Part shown: positions 1 to 13,631 of the stretch, piece by piece
Numbering within the stretch: position 1 is the stretch's first letter
Layout of the letters: the number at the start of each line of letters is the position of its first letter
Source: Pelagibius sp050330205
GTDB taxonomy: Bacteria > Pseudomonadota > Alphaproteobacteria > Kiloniellales > Kiloniellaceae
Assembly (NCBI GenBank): GCA_050330205.1
Contig: JBHJOA010000032.1
Coordinates: 1-64,000 of the forward strand
Length of the DNA: 64,000 bases
Reading direction: 5' to 3'
Notes under the pieces: model-generated
Told to the model about the DNA's origin: nothing
Seen by the model: only the letters and a program-made list of their open reading frames with translations
Databases searched by the model: none
Translations under genes and position numbers: made by a program

Positions 1-66
1 GCGCATAGCTGCCCGGCAGGAATCGGATATCCCACGGGCGGCGTTCCGTGGCATCTTCCCGGCGCC

Positions 67-1278
67 ATGGAAGCCTCTCTGCCCGACGCCCAAGCCGCGG
101 AACGCCCCACCGACTGGGCCTGCGTGACGGCGCTGATCACCTGCATCGGCGTTTTCGGCCTGGCGCTCGGCCTGACCTATCCGCTGCTCTCGATCATGAT
201 GATCGAGGCCGGCTTCAGCGACTTCATGATCGGCGTCAACGGCACCATGACCTGCGTCGGCGTCCTCCTCGCCCTCGTCGTCCTGCCGCGCCTCATGGCC
301 AGCATCGGCGCCTTCGTTGTGGTGGTGCTGGGCCTCGCCGGCGCGGCGGCCTGTCTCGTCGCCTTCCCCTTTACCGACCCGGAGGTGACATGGCTGGTCC
401 TCCGCATCGTGCTCGGCGGCTGCCTCAACGTCATCTTCGTGGTCTCTGAGGCCTGGCTGAACACGGTGACGGCCGAGCGGTTCCGCGGCCGCGTCATCGG
501 TGTCTACACCACCGTCATGGCCGGCGGCTTCGCGCTCGGCCCGTTGCTGCTGGTGGCCCTCGGCGGCGCCGGTCTCAAACCCTTCGTCGTCTGCGCCGGC
601 ATTACCTTCGCCTCCATACTGATGATTCTGCCGCTGCGCCGGCGCAGCAGCGCCGAGCTCGCCGGCATGAACCTCCGTGCGATGCGCCGCTTCCTCGGCC
701 TCGGCGGCTTGCTTGCCGCTGTGGTCGCGGTCTTCGCGTTCTTCGATGCCGCGGTGTTGACCCTGATACCGGTCTATCTGCTGCGCTCGGGCTTTACCGC
801 CGATTTCGGTGCGGCAGCGCTCTCTGCCATGATGGTCGGCATGGTCCTTGCCCAATTCCCCGTCGGCTGGCTGCTCGATCACTTCCGCCGCGCGACGGTG
901 ATCGCCGGATGCAGCCTCGCCGCCGCCCTCTGCTGTGTCCTGCTGCCATGGTCGCTCGCGGTGCCGGCGGCGTTCTGGCCGCTTCTGCTGCTGCTCGGCG
1001 GTGCCTCCTTCGCGATCTACACCGGCGCGTTGACGGTGCTCGGCGAGCGTTTCCGCGGCACCCTGCTGGTCGCCGGCAGTGCCTGCTTCGCGCTGGCCTA
1101 CGGCAGCGGCGGCGCCGTGGGGCCGCTCGCCGGCGGCACCGTGCTGCAAGCCTTCGGCCCCGACGCCATGCCGGCACTCTTCGCGGCGGTATTCCTGCTG
1201 CTGGCGGTGTTCATCGCCCGGCGTCCGCTGACGCGCGGACCCGCCATTCCCGGGGATGGCGCCGCCGAGACGGCCTGA
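67..1278 (+). CDS. MFS transporter
   Basis: This is a 403-residue, almost entirely hydrophobic protein with about 12 predicted membrane helices in two six-helix halves, the usual size and shape of a major facilitator superfamily permease of the inner membrane. The loop after the fourth to fifth helix carries an ERFRGRVIG segment, and a matching GERFRGT lies in the second half; such basic-glycine loops are typical of MFS carriers. The substrate cannot be told from sequence. The ATG has no strong Shine-Dalgarno sequence; it was chosen because it precedes a short polar leader and then the first helix. The 66 bases before it hold nothing I recognise. The next gene on the same strand is 168 bp away, so an operon is unlikely. 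Confidence 0.85.
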   Translation: MEASLPDAQAAERPTDWACVTALITCIGVFGLALGLTYPLLSIMMIEAGFSDFMIGVNGTMTCVGVLLALVVLPRLMASIGAFVVVVLGLAGAAACLVAFPFTDPEVTWLVLRIVLGGCLNVIFVVSEAWLNTVTAERFRGRVIGVYTTVMAGGFALGPLLLVALGGAGLKPFVVCAGITFASILMILPLRRRSSAELAGMNLRAMRRFLGLGGLLAAVVAVFAFFDAAVLTLIPVYLLRSGFTADFGAAALSAMMVGMVLAQFPVGWLLDHFRRATVIAGCSLAAALCCVLLPWSLAVPAAFWPLLLLLGGASFAIYTGALTVLGERFRGTLLVAGSACFALAYGSGGAVGPLAGGTVLQAFGPDAMPALFAAVFLLLAVFIARRPLTRGPAIPGDGAAETA

Positions 1279-1446
1279 TCGCCGCCATTTCCGTCATCGT
1301 ACGATTAACTGCGAGCGAGCAGTGCCACCGCCGGGACATTCCCGATCTTGTCTTATATCAATGTCGGCGCCGCAGGCGCCGTCTACCGTCACAGGCTTTC
1401 CAAGCGCCCGAATGCCACGGGCGTCCCACTGCGTGGAGGCCTTGCT

Positions 1447-1866
1447 ATGCGAATTTCTTCCTCGATCGCGACATCGATGTTGCGCCATGGGCTGCTCGTT
1501 GCAGGGGTTTGCCTTGTCACCGTCACCGGCGAGGCCATGGCTCAGGGCCGACCCATGATGCAGGACCAGGATATGATGCGCCTGCAGGACCAGTTGCGCG
1601 ACTGCCGCGGCGACGACTGCGTGCCGATCCGCGAGCGGATGATGACCCAACTGCAGGAGCGCCTGCAGAACTGCGCCGGCGGCGACTGCGACGAAATGCG
1701 CGATCGCCTGCGGCTGCACGAGCGGGTGCGCGACTGCCACATGTCAGACCGCAGCTGTCGCGAGTTGCGCATGCAGGAGCGTGAACGCGTCCGCCCGCGC
1801 TACCACTACGGCGATGGCATGGGTGGTGGCATGGGTCGTGGCATGGGCGGCGGCATGCGCAACTGA
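1447..1866 (+). CDS. Small secreted protein with CX4C pairs and Gly-Met tail
   Basis: I do not recognise a family. The 139-residue product starts with a Sec signal peptide (about residues 1-28, ending AMA-QG). The mature part is highly charged and holds three cysteine pairs: DCRGDDC, NCAGGDC and DCHMSDRSC. The first two sit in a loose repeat of about 24 residues rich in Arg, Gln and Glu. The protein ends in three GMG(G/R) units and GMRN. The frame is open from 1348, but the ATG at 1447 is chosen because it follows a GGAGG sequence and opens the signal peptide. Periplasmic location, disulfide bonding or metal binding through Cys and Met are inferences. The gene converges on the MarR-type gene with a 3-bp gap. 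Confidence 0.7.
   Translation: MRISSSIATSMLRHGLLVAGVCLVTVTGEAMAQGRPMMQDQDMMRLQDQLRDCRGDDCVPIRERMMTQLQERLQNCAGGDCDEMRDRLRLHERVRDCHMSDRSCRELRMQERERVRPRYHYGDGMGGGMGRGMGGGMRN
1816..1857 (+). repeat. 12-bp tandem repeat encoding Gly-Met-Gly units
   Basis: Three and a half copies of a 12-bp, codon-aligned unit (GGCATGGGTGGT and variants) encode GMGG-GMGR-GMGG-GM at the C-terminus of the small secreted protein. The copies differ mainly at wobble positions. Confidence 0.8.
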
Positions 1867-1869
1867 AGC

Positions 1870-2435
1870 CTAAAGACTCGACGCTGACCTTGCCGCCTGG
1901 TCGTAGAGGCCGGAAAGGGCGCGCAGCAGGTCGGCGGCCTCGCCGATCTGCTCGTTCAGTTCACCCGCCCCACCTTCACGAGTAGGGTCGCCGCCGAAGG
2001 CGCTGAAGGCGGCGATCAGGCAATCCTCGCGCACCTCACGATATTTCACGCAGGCGGACTGGCCCTCCTGCGTGGTCGCGTAGAAAATCTCCTTGCCGCG
2101 CTTGTCGCCGGCGACGAGGCCGAGGCGCGTGAGCTTTTTCAGCGCGTAGTTCACCGTATGGCTGTCCTCGATGTTGAGGACGAAGCAGATGTCGGCCAGC
2201 TTCTTGTCCTTGGCCCGGTGGTTCACCGTGTGCAGAACCATGACGTCGAGGGCGCCCAAGTCCGGATAGCCGGCCGCCGCCATGCAGCGCACGATCCAAC
2301 GGTTGAAGGCATTGGAGGCGATGTAGAGGCCGTACTCAAAGGCGCTGGTCTCGGCCGCGCGCTCGGAGACCAGGTGTGCCGAGGAGACGATGGACCGCTT
2401 GCCGGCGGCCTTGGCCGGGCCTTCCCCTGTACCGC

Positions 2436-2439
<4 letters not shown>
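1870..2439 (-). CDS. MarR-family winged-helix regulator (COG5631-like)
   Basis: This 189-residue protein is a predicted winged-helix DNA-binding regulator. The core (about residues 45-140) contains DLGALDVMVLHTV, then an HTH-like stretch around LADICFVLNIEDSHTVNYALKKL, then TRLGLVAGDKRGKEIFYATT, which reads as recognition helix and wing. It resembles the MarR-like group with predicted HTH known as COG5631; that assignment is from memory. Its ATG overlaps the stop of the upstream hydantoinase gene by 4 nt (ATGA), so the two are almost certainly co-transcribed and coupled. It is therefore the likely local regulator of that operon, possibly through the palindrome at 6178-6189. The ligand is unknown. 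Confidence 0.8.
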
Positions 2440-6116
<3,677 letters not shown>

Positions 6117-6167
6117 CGGGTATTTCCGCTTGTCGGAGAGCAAAGGAAGCGCCTCGCGCGCGGCAGA

Positions 6168-6196
6168 ACAATCACATTTTATCGATAAATTGTCAA
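6168..6196 (-). promoter_or_regulatory. Candidate promoter of the hydantoinase operon
   Basis: Reading the minus strand, a perfect -35 hexamer TTGACA (6196 to 6191) is followed after 17 bp by a poor -10, GATTGT (6173 to 6168). The start codon lies about 50 bp further on. The weak -10 and the palindrome inside the spacer suggest a regulated promoter. This is an inference from sequence only. Confidence 0.45.
6178..6189. promoter_or_regulatory. 12-bp palindrome, candidate MarR-type operator
   Basis: TTTATCGATAAA is a perfect 12-bp palindrome and a striking AT-rich island in GC-rich DNA. It lies wholly between the -35 and -10 of the candidate hydantoinase promoter, where a dimeric repressor would block RNA polymerase. 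The MarR-type protein encoded at the end of the operon is the obvious candidate binder (inference). Confidence 0.5.
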
Positions 6197-6215
6197 CGTT
6201 GGCTCAGAGCCAACG
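6197..6215 (-). terminator. Hairpin downstream of the GST gene
   Basis: CGTTGGCTC and GAGCCAACG form a perfect 9-bp inverted repeat around a single central A. On the minus strand it follows the GST stop codon by about 46 nt and is followed by TTGACAATTTATC, which is AT-rich but not a clean U-tract. It probably separates the GST unit from the hydantoinase promoter that abuts it. Confidence 0.5.
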
Positions 6216-6261
6216 CTCGCTTGGCCGCAGTCGGCCGCCCGGGAGGCCGGTTTGACTGCCC

Positions 6262-6861
6262 TCAGCCCGGGTCGGTCTCGCGCATGGAAGGGCGGGCGTT
6301 GAATTCGCCGAACCAGGCGGCGAGGTCGTCGCGGCCCTTGCGCCACTCCAGGGCGCCGTGGCGCAGGTCGAGATAGCCGAGCGCGCTGCCGCAGGCGATG
6401 TGTGCCATGGTGAGGTCGCCCGGCAGCGTCTCGAGGTGATCCCACATCCGGTCGAGGCCGCGGAGGATGGAGGCACGCCAGCGGGCGATGGCCTGCGGCG
6501 ACTGCTGAGCCTCCGGGCGGCGGCTTTCCATGGTCATGTTGAAGGCGGCGTCGGTCATGCCCTGGCCCAGCGCCGCCGCCACCAGCACCTTGAAACGCGC
6601 CGTGCCGGCGGCGGGGATCAGCGCCGGCGCGGTGCCGAGGCCGTCGAGGTATTCGGCGATCACCGGGCTGTCGAAGATCGCCATGGCGTCGTCAAGCACG
6701 AGGCAGGGCACCTTGCCCAGCGGATTGCTTGCGTGCAGCGCCGCCGGGTCTTCCATCGGATTGCAGGCGACCTCCTCGAGATCCGCCATCAGTCCGCGCT
6801 CGCGCGCGACGACGCGGCACTTGCGGGCATAGGGCGACGTGGGGGAATGGAAGAGCTGCAT
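6262..6861 (-). CDS. Glutathione S-transferase family protein
   Basis: The 199-residue product has the two-domain GST layout. An N-terminal thioredoxin fold opens MQLFHSPTSPYARKCRVVAR and contains the cis-proline region (GKVPCLVLDD) and the DSPVIAEYLDG glutathione-gamma-glutamyl contact. A helical C-terminal domain starts near residue 85. The SPTSPYARK segment is where the catalytic Ser or Cys of bacterial GSTs sits. The family conjugates glutathione to electrophiles or acts as a thiol reductase in the cytoplasm; the substrate is unknown. The ATG at 6861 follows a GGAGG at proper spacing; the frame extends upstream but without such a site. The chemoreceptor gene lies 134 bp upstream on the same strand. 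Confidence 0.9.
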   Translation of the reverse strand: MQLFHSPTSPYARKCRVVARERGLMADLEEVACNPMEDPAALHASNPLGKVPCLVLDDAMAIFDSPVIAEYLDGLGTAPALIPAAGTARFKVLVAAALGQGMTDAAFNMTMESRRPEAQQSPQAIARWRASILRGLDRMWDHLETLPGDLTMAHIACGSALGYLDLRHGALEWRKGRDDLAAWFGEFNARPSMRETDPG

Positions 6862-6995
6862 ACCTGCCTCCGGGAACGACGAGAGAATCCGCGTGCGGCG
6901 CCGCGACTCGGCGCCGGCGCCAATCGGCGGAGACAGTAGGGGATTGTTCGTAGAGGGTCGATAGGCAAGCGCGGCGCAGGTGCCCTGCGCGCAGA

Positions 6996-8387
6996 TCAGA
7001 CCTTGTAGGCCAGGCGCACGCCGCCCCAGTGCTTGCCGCCGATGACGATGGGTGCCGAGACGTCCTTCATCATGGCGAAATTGCCGCCGCCCATGTCGCG
7101 ACGGTAGGTCTGCAGCAGGAAGGATTCGGTGTTGCGGCCGGCGGCAAGCCCCACGCGGTCGTTGAACATGCGCCGGTTGCGGCAGTTGGCGGCATTCCAC
7201 ACCGGATCGCTGCCCTGCGGCTGCCCGAATTTCAGGTTGTGGGTCGGCAGGTAGCCGTTGACGTCGACGCAGGCGCAGAACACCACCCGCTGGTCGAAGT
7301 CCAGCAGGGGCTCCTGGATCGGCGGCAGCACTTCGTCAGTGAGCGCCACGCAGCCGGCCATGAACTGCTGCGGATCGCTGCCCGGGATTGGCTTGTAGTC
7401 GCGGTCGAAGATCTGCGCCTCGGTGATGCGGCCGTCGCGCAGGGCCTGCTCGAAGGCCGCGGTCACCTCCGCCGCCACGGCCTGGACCTTGCGGATGAAG
7501 GGGCCGTCGACGGAGTTCAGGGAGCTTTGGGCGGTCAGGCGGATGACCCGCTCGCTGACGTCGATCAGCCGGTTCACCCGGTCGCGCGCCTCGCCCAGGG
7601 TGGTGCTGGAGCCCTCGACCTCGCTGTTCATCACCTCCAGCGTGGAGACGAAGCTGCCGCACTGCTGGTCGATGCGCGCGGCGCTCTCGGCGATGGCGGC
7701 GGTGTTCTCCTCGATGCCGCTGACCGCCTCGCCGACGACGCTCATGACCTCGCCGATGGTCTGGGTGCCACTGCGAACCGACTCGGCGCGGCCGGTGGTC
7801 TCGTTGCCCTGGGTGATCAGCTGCTCGGCCTGTTCGGTGAGTTTCCTCAGAGTCTCGTCGATCTGCGCCGTGGCGCTGGACGTCTGGGTCGCCAGGGCCT
7901 TCACCTCGCCGGCCACCACGGCGAAGCCCTTGCCGGCCTCGCCGGCGCGGGCCGCCTCGATGGTGGCGTTGAGGGCCAGCAGGTTGGTCTGCTTGGCGAT
8001 GGCGTCGATGCCCTTGGCCACCTGGGCGACCTGGGAGAGGGCCTCCTGCAGGCCGGTCAGCTGTCCTTCGATGACCGACACCGCCTCGACGAGGGCGTGG
8101 ATGTCGCTGACGGCATTGCGCACGGTATCTTCGGAGTTGCGCACGCTGGCCGCCGTTTCCGATGCCTTTTCACGGGCGTGGCCGGCCGCCGATGCGATGC
8201 GGCTATTGCTCTCGTTGACATCGCCGGCGCTGGCGACGAGGTCGCGGAAGGCCTTCGCCTGCTGCTCGACCCTGGTCGACACCTCCTCGATGTTGCCCGC
8301 AACATCGACGATCTCGACGCCGAGGCCGGCGGCCTCGCGCGCGAGCCCTTCGATAATGCCCGCTTCGGCCGCTGCATCACCCGACAT
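6996..8387 (-). CDS. Soluble methyl-accepting chemotaxis protein with C-terminal sensor-like domain
   Basis: This 463-residue protein has no signal peptide and no membrane helix, so it should be cytoplasmic. Residues about 20-290 form the long coiled-coil signalling domain. The hairpin tip, around IEAARAGEAGKGFAVVAGEV, matches the CheA/CheW-binding tip of chemoreceptors. There is no HAMP domain. The last 160 residues form a globular domain ending VSAPIVIGGKHWGGVRLAYKV, which resembles the closing strands of PDC/Cache-like sensor folds that are usually periplasmic. Domain order is thus inverted (output first, sensor last). The gene is transcribed away from the DUF3750 gene. Its ligand is unknown. 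Confidence 0.85.
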   Translation of the reverse strand: MSGDAAAEAGIIEGLAREAAGLGVEIVDVAGNIEEVSTRVEQQAKAFRDLVASAGDVNESNSRIASAAGHAREKASETAASVRNSEDTVRNAVSDIHALVEAVSVIEGQLTGLQEALSQVAQVAKGIDAIAKQTNLLALNATIEAARAGEAGKGFAVVAGEVKALATQTSSATAQIDETLRKLTEQAEQLITQGNETTGRAESVRSGTQTIGEVMSVVGEAVSGIEENTAAIAESAARIDQQCGSFVSTLEVMNSEVEGSSTTLGEARDRVNRLIDVSERVIRLTAQSSLNSVDGPFIRKVQAVAAEVTAAFEQALRDGRITEAQIFDRDYKPIPGSDPQQFMAGCVALTDEVLPPIQEPLLDFDQRVVFCACVDVNGYLPTHNLKFGQPQGSDPVWNAANCRNRRMFNDRVGLAAGRNTESFLLQTYRRDMGGGNFAMMKDVSAPIVIGGKHWGGVRLAYKV

Positions 8388-8577
8388 TTACTTTCCCCAG
8401 ATTCTCTTCGTCCCAGCTCTGGCATTGGCGCCAGTCCAATTGAGAGCAAATGTGCGAGAATAGCGTTAAGAAAGCCTTATATGAGTGAAAGCTTATGCCG
8501 AATGACGCCACATCCGTGCCACAATAGGGACTTAGCTTCCGGCGCTCTTGGCTGAAACAGCACGACGGCTCGATCCC

Positions 8578-9333
8578 ATGGCAGTTCTGGCGCTGAACCT
8601 GAGGCGGTTGCTGATGTTCCTCGGCGTGCTCCTGGCCGGCCCGGCGCTTGCCCTGGCGACCGGCGCGGCTTCGCTGGAGCGCAACTGGGCCACCGCCAGC
8701 CGCGCCAGCGCCGGCCTCGCGCCGCCCGCCGATACCACGCCCGAGGCCGTCGTCCAGGTCTACGGCGCTCGCACCGTCGGCTGGCGCGGCGCCTTCGCCG
8801 TGCACACCTGGATCGCCGTGAAGCCCGCCGGTGCCCAGACCTATGCGACCTACGAGGTCATCGGCTGGCAATACTGGCGCCGTGGCAACGGCCTGACGCG
8901 GCGCGAGGGGCCGCCCGACCGGCAGTGGTTCGGCGCCGCCCCGGAGATCTATGCCGAGCTGCGCGGCGAGGCCGCCGCCGCGGCGATTCCGCAGATCGAA
9001 GCGGCCGCGAACGGCTATCCCTTCGCGCAGGCCTACCGCACCTGGCCAGGCCCCAATTCCAACACCTTCACCGCCTACATCGGGCGCCAGGTCCCGGCGC
9101 TGAAGCTCGATCTGCCGCCGACCGCCGTCGGCAAGGACTACCTGGGGGCCGACGCGGTCTTCGCCGCCGCCCCCAGCGGCACCGGCTACCAGGTCTCGCT
9201 GTTCGGCCTGCTCGGCCTGCTGGCCGCCTGGGAGGAAGGCCTCGAGATCTCAATCCTCGGTCTCACCTTTGGGATCGATCCCCTTGATCTCGCTGTAAAA
9301 GTGCCAGGCCTTGGCCGGCTGGGGCCGGATTAG
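8578..9333 (+). CDS. DUF3750 domain protein
   Basis: The product is about 251 residues with a hydrophobic N-terminal segment (residues about 8-30) that is either an uncleaved anchor or a signal peptide. The body matches my memory of DUF3750, a family of unknown function, with motifs VYGARTVGWRGAFAVHTWIAVK, YEVIGWQYWRRGNG, TWPGPNSNTFTAYI and LTFGIDPLDLAVKVPGLGRLG. The conserved His, Trp, Asn and Ser residues have a cysteine-protease-like flavour, but no catalytic role is established here. A TTG at 8548 is in frame, but the ATG at 8578 places the hydrophobic segment properly. The gene diverges from the chemoreceptor gene. Confidence 0.75.
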   Translation: MAVLALNLRRLLMFLGVLLAGPALALATGAASLERNWATASRASAGLAPPADTTPEAVVQVYGARTVGWRGAFAVHTWIAVKPAGAQTYATYEVIGWQYWRRGNGLTRREGPPDRQWFGAAPEIYAELRGEAAAAAIPQIEAAANGYPFAQAYRTWPGPNSNTFTAYIGRQVPALKLDLPPTAVGKDYLGADAVFAAAPSGTGYQVSLFGLLGLLAAWEEGLEISILGLTFGIDPLDLAVKVPGLGRLGPD

Positions 9334-9462
9334 CCTTCCCGTCCGACACGCCGCCGCGCCGCGCAATGCTGCCTTGCAGCGGCGCGACTTGACGCAGCCC
9401 GGGAGGCGCCGTCATGCTGCCGGCCTCCACCCTTTCCTTCCTTCTTCCAATACAGCGACGAC

Positions 9463-10200
9463 ATGAGCGTTTGGGGCAAGATTCTCGGAGGCGCCGCGGG
9501 CTTTGCGCTGGGCGGTCCGATCGGCGCTCTGATCGGCGCCCTCGCCGGTCATGCCGTCGACCGCATGCAGGCCAGCGCCGCCGGCGGCCCCGGTGCGCCG
9601 GAGGCCACCAAGCAGATCGCCTTCACCATCGGTGTCATCGTGCTGGGCGCCAAGCTCGCCAAGGCCGACGGCACGGTGACCCGCGACGAGGTCGACGCCT
9701 TCAAGCAGGTCTTCCACATCCCCGCCGACGAGATGAAGAATGTCGGGCGGGTGTTCGACCAGGCGCGTAAGGACTCGCGCGGCTTCGAGCCCTATGCCCA
9801 CCAGCTCGCCCGCATGTTCGCCGACAATCCCGCCGTGCTGGAGGAACTGCTGCACGGCCTGTTCCACATCGCCCGCGCCGATGGCCGGGTGAGCGCCGAG
9901 GAACTGGCCTACCTGGAGCAGCTGGCCGGCATCTTCGGCTTCGACGCCCGCTGCTGGGACCGCATCCGCGCCGCCAACGTCAAGGCCGAGCAGAGCGATC
10001 CCTTCCGCATCCTCGGCGTCGACCGCGCGGCAAGCGACCGCGAGATTCGCGATGCCCACCGGCGGCTGGTGGTGGAGAACCATCCCGACCGCCTGGTGGC
10101 GCAGGGCCTGCCGCAGGAGTTCGTCGACATGGCCAACGAGAAGCTCGCCACCATCAACGCCGCCTACGACGAGATCAAGAAGCTGCGCGGTATCAGGTAG
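9463..10200 (+). CDS. TerB-DnaJ co-chaperone (DjlA-like)
   Basis: This 245-residue protein begins with a glycine-rich hydrophobic stretch (WGKILGGAAGFALGGPIGAL) that may act as a membrane anchor. A TerB-like all-helical domain follows (about residues 50-150, with KADGTVTRDEVDAFKQVF and ARADGRVSAEEL). A C-terminal J-domain (about 175-243) carries the HPD motif in VVENHPDRLVAQG. This is the domain order of DjlA. J-domains stimulate the DnaK ATPase; the membrane-tethered type is thought to recruit DnaK to the envelope. The gene is followed after 2 bp by the ABC-F gene, so the two are probably co-transcribed. Confidence 0.88.
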   Translation: MSVWGKILGGAAGFALGGPIGALIGALAGHAVDRMQASAAGGPGAPEATKQIAFTIGVIVLGAKLAKADGTVTRDEVDAFKQVFHIPADEMKNVGRVFDQARKDSRGFEPYAHQLARMFADNPAVLEELLHGLFHIARADGRVSAEELAYLEQLAGIFGFDARCWDRIRAANVKAEQSDPFRILGVDRAASDREIRDAHRRLVVENHPDRLVAQGLPQEFVDMANEKLATINAAYDEIKKLRGIR

Positions 10201-10202
10201 GC

Positions 10203-12079
<1,877 letters not shown>

Positions 12080-12083
<4 letters not shown>

Positions 12084-12988
12084 GCAGCGGCGCGCCCGCC
12101 GCCGAAAGCCATATCGGCCCGCTGCACCTGCTGCTGATCCTCGGCATCATGCTGGTGTGGGGCATCAACTTCGCGATCGCCAAGATCGGCCTGGAGCAAC
12201 TGCCGCCGATCTTCCTGGTCGCCTGCCGCTTCCTGCTGGTGGCAGCCCTGCTGCTGCCCTTCGCGAAGCCGCCGAAGGGCCAGTGGGGCGCCATCGTCAC
12301 CATCGCCTTTACCCTCGGCCTGCTGCATTTCTCCTTCATGTTCACCGGGCTGAATACAGTGGACGCGGCCACCGCGTCGATCGCCATCCAGCTGCAGGTG
12401 CCCTTCGCCTCGTTGCTCGCGGCCCTGTTCTTCGACGACAGGCTCGGCTGGCGGCGGGCGCTGGGCATGGCCATCGCCTTCCTCGGCGTCGCCGTGGTCG
12501 CCGGCGAGCCGCGGCTCGACGGCCAGTACCTGGCCCTGGGGTTCATCGTCACCGCCTCCTTCATCTGGTCGATCGCCAACGTGCAGATCAAGCGGCTCGA
12601 CCCCATCGACGGCGTGTCGCTCAACGCCTGGGTGGCGCTCTTTTCCACGCCGCTGCTGTTCGCGGCCTCGGCGATCCTCGAGGACGGCCAGGTCGAGGCG
12701 GTACGCCAGGCCGACTTCTGGGCCTATTTCGCGGTGGTCTACCAGGCGGTGGCGGTGGTGGTGATCGGCTACGGCTGCTGGTACTGGCTGATGCGCCGCT
12801 ACCAGATCAACCAGATCATGCCGGCCACGCTGCTGGTGCCGCCCATCGGCGTACTCTCCGGCATCCTGCTGCTGAACGAGAGCCTGACGCTCAACCTTAT
12901 TGTCGGCGGCCTGATGACCATCGTCGGGGTCGCCATCATTATCATCCGGCGGCCGCGCATCGCCGCGCCGGAGGCCGAGCGCCTGTAG
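12080..12988 (+). CDS. EamA/DMT family transporter
   Basis: This 302-residue inner-membrane protein has about ten hydrophobic helices in two homologous EamA halves. The first begins LILGIMLVWGINFAIAKIGL and the second near residue 150 (LGFIVTASFIWSIANVQIK). This is the drug/metabolite transporter fold, often an exporter of amino acids or metabolites; the substrate is unknown. The start is a TTG whose TTGA overlaps the uup stop, and no ATG exists before the first helix. This makes it the third gene of a probable djlA-uup-eamA unit. It is followed 15 bp later by the hydrolase gene, which has its own GAGGAG site. Confidence 0.88.
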
Positions 12989-13003
12989 ACCGCGAGGAGA
13001 CCG

Positions 13004-13564
13004 ATGCTGCTGACACCGGACGCCGCCCTGATCCCCATCGACGTGCAACGGGCCTTCGACGACCCGTCCTGGGGCCGCCGCAACAACCCCGGGATGGAGG
13101 CGCAGGGCTTGCGCCTGCTCGCCGCCTGGCGCCAGGCGGGGCGGCCGGTCATCAACGTGAAGCACGACTCGACCGAGCCGGCATCGACGCTGCGCCCGGG
13201 ACAGCCCGGCAACGACTTCAAGCCGGGCTTCGCGCCACAACCCGGAGAAGCGCTGATCGCCAAGACCGTGAATGCGGCCTTCATCGGCACCTCGCTGGAG
13301 TCCGACCTCAGGGCCCGCGGCATCGGCCAGATCGTGCTGTTCGGCTTGACCACGGACATGTGCGTCTCGACCACGGCGCGGGTCGGCGCCAACCTCGGTT
13401 TCTCGGTCGTGGTGGTCGCCGACGCCTGCGCCGCCTTCGACCAGCGCGCGCCGGACGGCGAGACCGTCGCCGCCGAGCTGCTGCATCGCGTCCACCTCAC
13501 CACGCTGCACAGCGAGTTCGCCCGGGTGATGAACACGGATGAGACGATCGGCACTCTGGGCTAG
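13004..13564 (+). CDS. Isochorismatase-like cysteine hydrolase
   Basis: The 186-residue product has the Rossmann-like fold of the isochorismatase superfamily. All three catalytic residues are visible: Asp in LIPIDVQRAF, Lys in LIAKTVNAAFIGT and Cys in LTTDMCVSTTARVG, preceded by the non-proline peptide region. The superfamily includes nicotinamidases, N-carbamoyl hydrolases and isochorismatases; the branch cannot be fixed from sequence. The ATG follows GAGGAGACCG. The last five codons and the TAG stop lie inside the first of three tandem hairpins that fill the gap to the amidase gene, which is unusual. Confidence 0.88.
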   Translation: MLLTPDAALIPIDVQRAFDDPSWGRRNNPGMEAQGLRLLAAWRQAGRPVINVKHDSTEPASTLRPGQPGNDFKPGFAPQPGEALIAKTVNAAFIGTSLESDLRARGIGQIVLFGLTTDMCVSTTARVGANLGFSVVVVADACAAFDQRAPDGETVAAELLHRVHLTTLHSEFARVMNTDETIGTLG

Positions 13565-13631
13565 ATTGAGTGCCAATGGCGCTCTGGGCTGGATTGAGCG
13601 CCATAGGCGCTCTGGGCTAGATTGATCGCCC
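13550..13631 (+). repeat. Three tandem ~28-bp hairpin repeats
   Basis: Three adjoining copies at 13550-13577, 13578-13605 and 13606-13631 share the core CTCTGGGCT(A/G)GATTGA. Each copy folds into a 7-bp stem with an 11-nt loop. Copy 1 is GGCACTC/GAGTGCC, copy 2 is GGCGCTC/GAGCGCC, and copy 3 is GGCGCTC/GATCGCC with one mismatch. Copies 1 and 2 differ in both arms yet pair perfectly. Copy 1 contains the hydrolase stop codon; copy 3 ends at the base before the amidase ATG. Confidence 0.85.
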
